A DNA stretch of 8,975 nucleotides from JBCDBH01 sp039184055 (GTDB lineage Bacteria; Acidobacteriota; Thermoanaerobaculia; Multivoradales; J023), in contig JBCDBH010000245.1 in assembly GCA_039184055.1 (NCBI GenBank), positions 1 through 8,975 of the forward strand, written 5' to 3'. The notes beneath the pieces were generated by a model that was given only the letters and a program-made list of their open reading frames with translations, searched no databases and was not told the DNA's origin. The translations under genes were made by a program, and so were the position numbers. Below, one piece after another: positions 1-6,343 of this stretch. How positions within the stretch are numbered: position 1 is the first letter of the stretch; each line of letters starts with the position of its first letter.

Positions 1-227
1 TGCGTCAGGGGTTGAGCCTGGTGAGCGGTGGCTTGCTGATCGGTCTCGGCCTCGCCTTTCTCTCCAGCCAGCGGGTCGCCGATCTGCTCTTCGAGATTCC
101 GCCCTCGGACCCACCTACCTTCACGGGGGTCGCCATCGTGCTCCTGCTCGTCGCCACCTTGGCCAGCCTCCTCCCCGCGCAACGCGCCGCGAGCGTCAGT
201 CCGACCGTGGCGTTGCGGGCGGATTGA
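1..227 (+). CDS. ABC transporter permease, C-terminal end (MacB/FtsX type, partial)
   Basis: The frame is open from base 3 and ends with TGA at 225-227, so only the last 75 codons are present; the start lies outside the window. The fragment shows one hydrophobic helix (LVSGGLLIGLGLAFL), a short loop with DPPTFTGVA, a second helix (AIVLLLVATLASLLP) and the closing motif LPAQRAASVSPTVALRAD. That pattern, DPxTFxGVAxLLLxVAxLAxxLPAxRAxxVxPxxALRxE/D, is the usual end of MacB/FtsX-family permeases, and most closely that of the roughly 800-aa duplicated permeases common in Acidobacteriota. Such proteins sit in the inner membrane and couple ATP hydrolysis by a partner ATPase to mechanical transport of lipoproteins, peptides or drugs. 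The substrate cannot be told from this piece. The gene is followed by a 105-base gap and a separate secreted-protease gene, so a shared operon is possible but not shown. Confidence 0.88.
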   Translation, partial: RQGLSLVSGGLLIGLGLAFLSSQRVADLLFEIPPSDPPTFTGVAIVLLLVATLASLLPAQRAASVSPTVALRAD

Positions 228-250
228 GTCCGAGCGGGCTGACGTATACT
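224..250 (+). promoter_or_regulatory. Possible sigma-70-like promoter for the M4 protease gene
   Basis: TTGAGT at 224-229 (overlapping the stop codon of the upstream permease gene) and TATACT at 245-250 resemble -35 and -10 boxes. The spacer is 15 bases, shorter than the optimal 17, so this is only a candidate. Transcription would begin near 257 and leave a leader of about 75 bases before the ATG at 333. The -10 box is a good match in an otherwise GC-rich gap. Read-through from the permease gene is an alternative. Confidence 0.33.
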
Positions 251-298
251 CGATCGAGTTTTCGTTTTCTTCTGCTCTGGGACCATACGGCTCTAGGC

Positions 299-325
299 CG
301 AGAGTTGCACGCTCTCGTGTCGGAG
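299..325 (+). promoter_or_regulatory. Leader hairpin and Shine-Dalgarno site of the protease gene
   Basis: CGAGAG at 299-304 pairs perfectly with CTCTCG at 312-317 around a 7-base loop. It ends four bases before GGAG at 322-325, which is the ribosome binding site seven bases upstream of the ATG at 333. The Shine-Dalgarno site supports 333 as the start rather than the second in-frame ATG at 339. The hairpin is short and could be chance; if it forms, it would sit next to, not over, the ribosome binding site. Confidence 0.4.
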
Positions 326-332
326 ACTTCTC

Positions 333-3300
333 ATGCCCATGTTGCGCGCTTGGTTCTGCACGGTTCTTATTGTGTTGCTTTTTCCCAGCCACGGCGTAGC
401 TGAGTTGCTACCCGTTGATTCTTGCGAAGACGAACATCTTTGTAGCTTTCTCGTCGCTGAACCTGTCGATCTCGACGGCTTCATCTCCCGCTATAGCGTT
501 CGGCTGGGATTGCAGGCAACGGATGATCTGTTGCCGGTGCGTACGGTGTCTTGGCCGCGTGGGGACCTGGTCGTCCATCGTTATCGACAGACGCATCGAG
601 GCCTGGACGTATTGGGCGGCGAGTTGATCTTGGTAACCGCGGGCAATCGGGTCATCGGTGGCTCGAACCGGCTGGTAGCCGATCTGGATGTTGAGCTGGG
701 GCGCCGGATTACGGCTGATTCAGCCCAGCGTCTGGCACGGCGCGCGGCCACCGATCGATCCCAACTCACGGTGGAGATTCACGCTACCCGAGAGGTCATC
801 GTTCGTGCTCGAGATGGCTATCACGCGGTGTGGCGAGTCGAGCTCGTGAATGGCTTTGTCGTCACGGTCGATCGGGGCTCGGGTGAGGTGTTGTCGTTTG
901 TCGATGGTCGACGCCGGCAACAATTTCAGGACGCCGATCTCGAAGGGCCGACCCATCATCACGGTCGGCGGGAGTTTCGCGGCCAGGTCCAACCGTTGAC
1001 CGGCACGCATCGCTTGATCGCCGCCGAAGATCCATCTGTTCTCACTCTTGATGCTACGGCGTTTCCAGCGGTGATTCACATCACCTATGACGGCGCCATG
1101 TTTCCCGCTTCGCTCATCTTCGAGACGAGCGTGCATTGGGCCGGCCAGATGGCGGTCGAATATTTCGCCTCGGTCCACGGCAATGTCGGCCTCGACGGCG
1201 AGGGCGCTCCTCTCGAATTTGCCCTCGATCATCCCGACTACATCGGTATCGGCGCGGCATGGATTCCCGGTGATGACGTGGTCGTGCTCGAGACGGATGG
1301 GAGCTTCTTCGACGCGGCTCCGACACGGCTCGACTTCATCGGTCATGAAGTGGTCCACGGTGTGCAATTCGGTCGCGTCGGCAATGGTGATGGTTTTGAC
1401 CAGGGGCCGGGCTTTTTCGAGTTTTACGAACCTCTCAGTCTGGGTGAGGCATTTGCTGATCTTTTTGGGGAGTTGATCGAACGATATGTGACAGGGTCGA
1501 TCGACTGGGTAATCGGCAACGGAATTTTTCTTCAAGGCGAGACTCGACGGATCGATGCGCCTCACCTTGCCGTACCGCCACAACCGGCTGTTTATCAGGG
1601 GCTACATTGGAAGACGACCGGTCAAGTCACCTTGCCGGGGCATCACAACTCGTCGGTCATCACGCATACCTTCTACCGCATCGCTGAAGGTGATTCGGTC
1701 GTCACGCAGCCGATTGGTATCGATCTAGCTGAGCGTCTCTATTTTCAAGGCATGACGCTGATGAGCTTCGACGAGACGTTTTCTCAGGCACGCCAGTCGA
1801 TGGAGCTTGCGGCGATTCTGTTACACGGTGAGCATTCGAGAAGTCATTCGGTGGTGCAACAAGCTTGGGGCGCCGCCGGGTTGGGCAACCCCTTTGTCGA
1901 CCTGCGCTACGAACCGGTGGATCGCGAGATCGACGTCGATCCATGGCCGGTCGAGCTCCAATGGCAACCCGCCACGAACGAGACCGAATGGCAAGTCGAG
2001 ATTGCCGAGAATCCCGACTTCAATCTACCGATCATCGAGCGTGCTACGTCGGAAGTCGTCGAGGTCGCTGGTGAGGACACGGTCGTTCTTCCTCCACGTG
2101 AGCCGCCCTATCTTCGCCCGGCAACGACTTACTATTGGCGAGTACGTGGTTTCGACTCGGTCACCCAATCGTGGAACGACTGGCGTCTGACTCATCACTT
2201 TGTCACCGCCGATAAAGCACCGACGACGATCACACCGGGCTTCGAGAAGACCTACCATCCGTGGCGTTTGCCGTTCGAATGGCTCGAGGTCGAGGGCGCC
2301 GAGTCGTATACCCTCGAGGTTTTCGAGCAGGATCCGATCTCTGGGGAGGTCGATTTCGACCTCCCCCTGAGCACCGAGCACCCGCTTCGGTCCACCGAGA
2401 CGGTGCTCGACTTACGCGTCGATCAGGCCTACGTCTGGCGGGTGCGCGCCAACGGTCCGAGCGATGATGTCGCCGACAACTCCGGAATTTGGACCGCACA
2501 AGGTTTCTTCACCAGCCTGCCACGGGTCACGCTACTCTCCCCACTCGACGGTGAACCTCGATATCCGTGGCCGACCGAGCTGTCGTGGCGTATGGTTCGA
2601 GGAGCATCGCTCTATCTCATCGATCTAACTCAACAGGACGGTGTGTTTTCCTTGGACGGCTCGATCGAGCCGATCGAGGTCGATCCCGAACCCATTCAGC
2701 GGTCGTACACCTACCCGATCCATGTCGAGCCTCATTGGCTGCACGACAATGTGCATCATTGGTGGCGTGTGCGGGTGATCGGACCCGAGCCGTGGCTCGA
2801 AGAAGGAGGCTTGCCGCTTCAGAATGGCGATTGGACGGTCGATGGCGCGGACACCGTTCCCAAGCAGGTCGACCCGCCGTGGTCGATCAACCCCTACGCT
2901 TGTTTCGGGCTCGATGACGACATCACCTTTACCTGGGAAGGCGTGCAAGGGGCGACGTCCTTCCAGCTCTCACTCGCCTATGCGCTCGCCGATGCCCTGC
3001 CACCTAGCTATGACATCGGCAAGGACGCGACGGTTCTCGAGCTCGATCCGCTTCCCGCCGACCCGATTATCCAGAGCTATAGTCAGACCAGTAACAGCCC
3101 GGCCATGGATGGCGGTGATCGACATCTCGGCTACTTTTGGAGCGTCCGAGCAACGGGGCCCGACGGGCTTTTGGGGCTCGAAGGTCTCGGCAGTCCTTTT
3201 ATGGTCGAACAGACTCGCCCTGAGATTATCCATCCCGAGCTCGAGTTTGGGATGAAGGAAGATGTCGTCGTGGCGTGGGAGACTGAGCACGCGCCCTTTG

Positions 3301-3959
3301 CGGGCTTCAAATTTCGTTTCTACGAGAGCAAGGCTTGCGCGGTCGACAAGAAGCTATGGGACGACCACGTCGATGGTGTGTCACCGGGTCGAACCCGTCT
3401 CGAGCTCACCGGTCTCGATCCGGATACCTGGTATTCGTATCGCGTCACGCCGCAGTATGTGATTGGCCATAGCACCTGTGAGCAAGCCACTCTTTGGAGC
3501 GACTGCGGACGGGTGCGTCATCTGGGGCCCGTCTGTGGCAATGATGAGAAGGAAGGCGGCGAGGAGTGTGATGATGGCAATACGGTGAGTGGCGACGGTT
3601 GTAGCAGCGGCTGCAAAGACGATGTCGCCTGCGATCAGACGATCACCAACGGCGGTGATAGCGGGTTGCATAACAAGGCGGTCGGGCTTGGTAACACCAA
3701 TCCGGGCACCTTTTGGTTTTCATGGAACACCGTCGACATACCTGACGAGATTTCGATTCGCTACGGTACCACCGAGCTGCACAGCACGGGTTGTGTTGGC
3801 TCCGCCGGAGGGATCGAGATCGCCGTACCGGGTGGGTTCGATCACATATTCGTCACCGTGAATCCCAACTGCAACGGGAACACTACGGGTACGCAATGGG
3901 CGTTTCTGGTCGAGTGTCTCGACGGCGGAGGCAATAGCGCGACGGCGAATCCAGAATGA
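333..3959 (+). CDS. Secreted thermolysin-like (M4) metalloprotease with five Fn3-like modules and Cys-rich repeat
   Basis: Predicted extracellular zinc endopeptidase of 1208 aa. In order: signal peptide at residues 1-23 (cleavage after GVA); FTP-type propeptide at about 50-120; PepSY-like segment at about 127-192, ending in VDRGSGEVLSFVDG; M4 catalytic domain at about 247-520. HEVVH at 338-342 gives two zinc ligands and the catalytic Glu339. GEAFADLFG at 371-379 supplies the third ligand, Glu372, and Asp376 (equivalent to thermolysin Asp170). HHNSSVI at 437-443 aligns with HINSGI of thermolysin, making His437 the transition-state histidine. Next come five beta modules (about 527-1063), most with a WRVR-like strand; a myxobacterial-type disulfide repeat (about 1068-1094, ECDDGN then GDGC); and a beta domain (1100-1195) with four Cys. 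Typical M4 precursors are about 500-600 aa, so the C-terminal half is an added substrate-binding or surface-binding region (inference). Oddities are a longer HExxH-to-Glu loop and loss of the NAFW asparagine. No membrane anchor or sorting tag is seen at the C terminus. Confidence 0.92.
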   Translation: MPMLRAWFCTVLIVLLFPSHGVAELLPVDSCEDEHLCSFLVAEPVDLDGFISRYSVRLGLQATDDLLPVRTVSWPRGDLVVHRYRQTHRGLDVLGGELILVTAGNRVIGGSNRLVADLDVELGRRITADSAQRLARRAATDRSQLTVEIHATREVIVRARDGYHAVWRVELVNGFVVTVDRGSGEVLSFVDGRRRQQFQDADLEGPTHHHGRREFRGQVQPLTGTHRLIAAEDPSVLTLDATAFPAVIHITYDGAMFPASLIFETSVHWAGQMAVEYFASVHGNVGLDGEGAPLEFALDHPDYIGIGAAWIPGDDVVVLETDGSFFDAAPTRLDFIGHEVVHGVQFGRVGNGDGFDQGPGFFEFYEPLSLGEAFADLFGELIERYVTGSIDWVIGNGIFLQGETRRIDAPHLAVPPQPAVYQGLHWKTTGQVTLPGHHNSSVITHTFYRIAEGDSVVTQPIGIDLAERLYFQGMTLMSFDETFSQARQSMELAAILLHGEHSRSHSVVQQAWGAAGLGNPFVDLRYEPVDREIDVDPWPVELQWQPATNETEWQVEIAENPDFNLPIIERATSEVVEVAGEDTVVLPPREPPYLRPATTYYWRVRGFDSVTQSWNDWRLTHHFVTADKAPTTITPGFEKTYHPWRLPFEWLEVEGAESYTLEVFEQDPISGEVDFDLPLSTEHPLRSTETVLDLRVDQAYVWRVRANGPSDDVADNSGIWTAQGFFTSLPRVTLLSPLDGEPRYPWPTELSWRMVRGASLYLIDLTQQDGVFSLDGSIEPIEVDPEPIQRSYTYPIHVEPHWLHDNVHHWWRVRVIGPEPWLEEGGLPLQNGDWTVDGADTVPKQVDPPWSINPYACFGLDDDITFTWEGVQGATSFQLSLAYALADALPPSYDIGKDATVLELDPLPADPIIQSYSQTSNSPAMDGGDRHLGYFWSVRATGPDGLLGLEGLGSPFMVEQTRPEIIHPELEFGMKEDVVVAWETEHAPFAGFKFRFYESKACAVDKKLWDDHVDGVSPGRTRLELTGLDPDTWYSYRVTPQYVIGHSTCEQATLWSDCGRVRHLGPVCGNDEKEGGEECDDGNTVSGDGCSSGCKDDVACDQTITNGGDSGLHNKAVGLGNTNPGTFWFSWNTVDIPDEISIRYGTTELHSTGCVGSAGGIEIAVPGGFDHIFVTVNPNCNGNTTGTQWAFLVECLDGGGNSATANPE
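1911..3521 (+). repeat. Five tandem fibronectin-III-like modules within the protease
   Basis: Residues about 527-1063 of the protease hold five divergent modules of about 100-125 aa. Each starts with a Pro-rich strand followed by an aromatic strand (VELQWQPA, LPFEWLEV, TELSWRMV, ITFTWEGV, VVVAWETE). Each has a later strand built on Y/H-x-W-R-V-R: YYWRVRG around 602, YVWRVRA around 702, HWWRVRV around 811, YFWSVRA around 936, and the weaker YSYRVTP around 1036. The YxWRVRA signature is typical of Fn3-like modules in secreted bacterial enzymes. Low identity between copies suggests old duplications. Boundaries are approximate. Confidence 0.72.
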
Positions 3960-3987
3960 CGGGACGCATGGCAACTCATGCGCCCCG
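3960..3987 (+). terminator. Hairpin directly after the protease stop codon, possible terminator
   Basis: CGGGACGCATG at 3960-3970 pairs with CATGCGCCCCG at 3977-3987. This is an 11-position stem with a single A.C mismatch (3964/3983), and the loop is GCAACT. It begins at the base following the TGA at 3957-3959. No run of T follows, so it is not a textbook intrinsic terminator. Its position and stability suggest a transcription end or 3'-end-protecting structure. Since the stem is nearly symmetric it could also act on minus-strand transcripts. Confidence 0.5.
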
Positions 3988-4017
3988 CCTTACCAGCGTT
4001 TGCTTCGAGACGCTTCG

Positions 4018-4164
4018 TCAAAAGGTGATCGTCCACCCCTGACGTCGTGTCTGGTTGCGGGTGTAGCGCACCTGATCGACGACACGTCCATCTCGATCGA
4101 GCAGGGTGATCCGGCCACCAAGGTGCGGATTGTGATCGATCAACCAGGCGTTTGACGCTCGACA
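4018..4164 (-). pseudogene. Remnant of the C-terminal end of a lamin-tail-domain-like protein
   Basis: On the minus strand the frame runs from just after a stop at 4167-4165 to a TGA at 4020-4018. It encodes 48 residues with no usable start codon. The peptide looks like real protein: it contains NAWLIDHNPHLGGRITLLD, then DGRVVDQVRYT, and ends GWTITF. From memory of the family, the pattern GGxITLLDxxGxxVDxVxYTxxQxxxxGWTIxF matches the last strands of bacterial lamin-tail (LTD, Ig-like) domains, often found at the C terminus of secreted or DUF2278-type proteins. The rest of that gene is missing: upstream on this strand lie a palindrome, a hairpin and then the end of an unrelated gene in another frame. 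The simplest reading is a gene whose 5' part was deleted or replaced. The family name is inference; the truncated coding character is seen directly. Confidence 0.55.
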
Positions 4165-4191
4165 TCAATCTTGCTCGAGCTCGAGACCGGC

Positions 4192-4214
4192 GGCCCGTGC
4201 CATCGACACGGGCC
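4192..4214 (-). terminator. Hairpin after the stop of the Cys-rich secreted protein gene, possible terminator
   Basis: GGCCCGTG at 4192-4199 and CACGGGCC at 4207-4214 form a perfect 8-bp stem with a 7-base loop. The stem begins nine bases past the TGA (4226-4224) of the minus-strand gene. It is GC-rich but lacks a U-tract on either side, so it is a candidate only. Its location directly after the stop matches the hairpin that follows the convergent protease gene. Confidence 0.48.
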
Positions 4215-4223
4215 ACGTCCTTA

Positions 4224-6266
4224 TCAGCAGTTGGTATTCGAGGAGCAGCCGTTGGCGAAGACGCCGTTGCATCCGAGCTTGCATTGCTCACACTTCGTTT
4301 CCGCCGCGGTCTTGCAGATGGTCCGTGGCAGACCACCCGGTAGATCGTTGCACCGGCAGTCGGCGGTGGTGTTCTGCTTGTCACAGCAGGTATAGCAATT
4401 CGGGCAGCTCGACGACTGTCCGGAGCATGGCTTGGTGGGATCGAATTCAGGGTGGTGTTGTTGCTGGCATGGATCGGAGCGGACGGGTCCGTCGTCTCCG
4501 AACTGCACGATCCCCTGTGTGCACTCCCAGCCATCGTCGAACACGGTGTCGCCCCAGGATGTGAACGAGACCGTTTGATCGGTGACGTCCGAGGATGAAA
4601 CCGTGTTGCCGTTCCAGGTCACCGGCGAGCTGTAGCTCAAGCTGCCGAAGCTGAAGATGGTGTACGGACCGAGCGTACCGTTGCACGTCGAGATGTACTC
4701 GACACCCGCGAAAGAGGTCGGAGTACCGAAGTTGACGGTTATCGAGCTGGGGACCATGGATCCGTAAGACTCTTCTTCACAGCAGCTGCCACAGTTGAAC
4801 CCGAAGCGATCGGCCGAGCCATGGGGTCGCACCTCGGTGCGGGCGATCACCTGGTGGCTGTCCCGCGCCGTCCACTGAAAGAAGCCATCCTGGTACGCCG
4901 GGTCTGGCGACCGCCCCAAGAGGTCGGGGCTACCCGCCGAGACAACGGTGGCGAAATCGATCCGGCGCGCTTCGCCGGGTGGAATCTCGAGCGGTTGCAA
5001 AGCATAGACACCGCCTCGCCATGAGATCTGACCGAGGATGGTGGTCGTCCGGTCACCGACGTTGACCAGGGTGCTGAACACCTCGTGATCGTCGAGGCTC
5101 GGGAGTGGATAGAGGCCACTTTGATGAGCCTGTTCGAGTCCGAACAAGGGCACTTCGACGACCTCGCCGTTGGCCAGCTCGGAGCTCGCACGGGCCACTA
5201 CGGGTCGATCGGCGAGGATCTGGAGACGACCTTCCGTGGGTAGATCAGCGATCCTGGCGAGCGTGGGCAAGAGATCGAGTGATTGGATATCACCGGCTGG
5301 AATCTTCAGCGCCACCCGAGTCAGCTCGCGACCACTCTCGAGCGCCACCAGCACGACATCCAACGAGGTCGGCCCATCGAGACCGAGCACGGTCACCGGC
5401 AGCCGGCGAGCGTCCGCGATCGGCATGGCGAGTGACGACAACTCGGTGTAGGGATTGGCGAGCACCGATGGCGCGATGTCGATCCGGCTCAGATGACCAG
5501 CCGCCCTGCGTCCTGGATTGGCTTCGAGCACACCCGTTGCGATCAACGAACCAGGTGCGCCGTCGACCCGCAACCAGACATGACCGTGGTCGAGCGCCGG
5601 GTCGATGTCGAGCGGTGAAAAACGTTCACGGGCACCGGCGGCGATCGTCCCCTTGACCGCGTGAACCACCTCGTCTCCCTGCTGCAGACTGAGCTTGTAG
5701 TCCACCGCGGTGTCCGAGCCGTTGACGACATAGAGATGTGGCGCCACGCCGTTGTGGAGCAAGCGCGTATCCCAGAAGCCAGCGTGCTGCCATGCGTCGT
5801 CGTCACCGGTCGCGATGAGCGGCAGCTCGACGACCTGCCGGCCGTTTCCGAGCACGACCCACGATTGAACCATCGTCGGATCTCCCGAGAAGTCCACCCG
5901 CAGAGAGCCCGTGGTGTCTTCACGGCCGGCGTTCGCGATCAAGTCACGGAGCGCAAACGCCGTGTGTCGGTGCGCGTCGAGTAGAAAACTCCCCAGCCCG
6001 TGAGCCTCGCCCTCATCCGTGAGCAACGTCACGTCGACCATCACCGGCTGACCGATTTTGCTGATCATGTAGAGCGTGCTGTGATCGCCGCCGGCGACGG
6101 AAAAGTGCGGCGTGACGAGCCGGGTCGGCTCGGCGTTCGCCAGTCGAAGCACTCTCCGGGCTTCGATACGTGCCTCCGCGTCCGATGGGTCGTCGGCGAA
6201 CGACGATGCGTATGGGGTCAAAAAGAGGGCGAGCACGAGTAGGACACGAAATGTGCCTTTCAACAT
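4224..6266 (-). CDS. Secreted protein of unknown function: four beta-rich modules and Cys-rich tail
   Basis: A 680-aa protein I cannot assign to a named family. The start at 6266 is chosen because GGGAGG lies four bases upstream (plus-strand 6271-6276) and the resulting N terminus is a clear signal peptide (basic MLKGTFR, hydrophobic VLLVLALFL, cleavage after SSFA at residue 24). A longer in-frame ATG at 6398 would bury this signal peptide under 44 polar residues and is rejected. Residues about 50-485 contain four similar beta-rich segments. Residues 492-680 hold all 19 cysteines, 14 of them after residue 599, including CPNCYTCC (621-628) and CEQCKLGC (659-666). These are probably disulfides, as the protein is exported. 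No catalytic motif is visible. Likely roles are surface adhesion or an extracellular structural or binding function, but that is speculation. It converges with the M4 protease gene and diverges from the serine hydrolase gene, so it is probably a single-gene transcript. Confidence 0.87.
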   Translation of the reverse strand: MLKGTFRVLLVLALFLTPYASSFADDPSDAEARIEARRVLRLANAEPTRLVTPHFSVAGGDHSTLYMISKIGQPVMVDVTLLTDEGEAHGLGSFLLDAHRHTAFALRDLIANAGREDTTGSLRVDFSGDPTMVQSWVVLGNGRQVVELPLIATGDDDAWQHAGFWDTRLLHNGVAPHLYVVNGSDTAVDYKLSLQQGDEVVHAVKGTIAAGARERFSPLDIDPALDHGHVWLRVDGAPGSLIATGVLEANPGRRAAGHLSRIDIAPSVLANPYTELSSLAMPIADARRLPVTVLGLDGPTSLDVVLVALESGRELTRVALKIPAGDIQSLDLLPTLARIADLPTEGRLQILADRPVVARASSELANGEVVEVPLFGLEQAHQSGLYPLPSLDDHEVFSTLVNVGDRTTTILGQISWRGGVYALQPLEIPPGEARRIDFATVVSAGSPDLLGRSPDPAYQDGFFQWTARDSHQVIARTEVRPHGSADRFGFNCGSCCEEESYGSMVPSSITVNFGTPTSFAGVEYISTCNGTLGPYTIFSFGSLSYSSPVTWNGNTVSSSDVTDQTVSFTSWGDTVFDDGWECTQGIVQFGDDGPVRSDPCQQQHHPEFDPTKPCSGQSSSCPNCYTCCDKQNTTADCRCNDLPGGLPRTICKTAAETKCEQCKLGCNGVFANGCSSNTNC
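4827..6117 (-). repeat. Four divergent internal beta-module repeats in the unknown secreted protein
   Basis: Residues about 50-480 divide into four segments of roughly 95-110 aa. Each opens with a hydrophobic strand (STLYMISKIGQP, HLYVVNGSDTA, VTVLGLDGPTS, FSTLVNVGDRT). Each continues with an amphipathic strand pair and a turn such as IAAG, IPAG or IPPGE before a Leu-rich or Phe-rich strand (FALRDLIA, LDLLPTLARI, RIDFATVV). Each ends with a G-x-hydrophobic strand followed by alternating valines and alanines (GSLRVDF...VQSWVVL; GHVWLRVDG...LIATGVL; GRLQILADRPVVARASSEL; GFFQWTARDSHQVIARTEV). Segments 1 and 3 also share NG-x-x-VE-V/L-PL before the next repeat. Boundaries are approximate. Confidence 0.55.
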
Positions 6267-6270
6267 AGAA

Positions 6271-6276
6271 CCTCCC
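6271..6276 (-). promoter_or_regulatory. Strong Shine-Dalgarno site fixing the start at 6266
   Basis: On the minus strand this reads GGGAGG, followed by TTCT and the ATG at 6266-6264. It is the best ribosome binding site in the window and decides the start of the unknown secreted protein in favour of the signal-peptide methionine. Confidence 0.8.
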
Positions 6277-6304
6277 AAACAAAGAAATGCGAGCTGACAT
6301 GACT

Positions 6305-6341
6305 GCGAGTGAAAACGACTGCACGTCATTTCAGGACTCGC
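6305..6341 (-). promoter_or_regulatory. Possible 5'-leader hairpin of the unknown secreted protein
   Basis: On the minus strand GCGAGT (6341-6336) pairs with ACTCGC (6310-6305), GAAA (6332-6329) with TTTC (6314-6311), and GAC with GTC around a GTGCA loop. This makes about 13 base pairs with a 3-base bulge (CCT) and a small internal loop. It would lie at the 5' end of the transcript if the AT-rich tract at 6346-6356 is the -10 region. It could stabilise or regulate the mRNA, or be chance. Confidence 0.3.
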
Positions 6342-6343
6342 GG

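Noticed and set aside
720..1583. 287-codon open frame on the minus strand inside the protease gene
   Set aside because: It is antisense to the strongly supported M4 catalytic domain, has no signal, motif or ribosome binding site, and arises from the codon pattern of the sense gene.
3842..4534. 230-codon minus-strand open frame spanning the convergent gap
   Set aside because: It overlaps the ends of both flanking genes in other frames, is rich in Arg/Ser/Pro like chance frames, and runs through both hairpins. The lamin-tail remnant uses a different frame of the same strand.
4224..6266. A linked defence or toxin system made of the protease, the Cys-tailed protein and the serine hydrolase
   Set aside because: The genes are on alternating strands with their own 5' regions and no shared motif; common export alone does not support a system.
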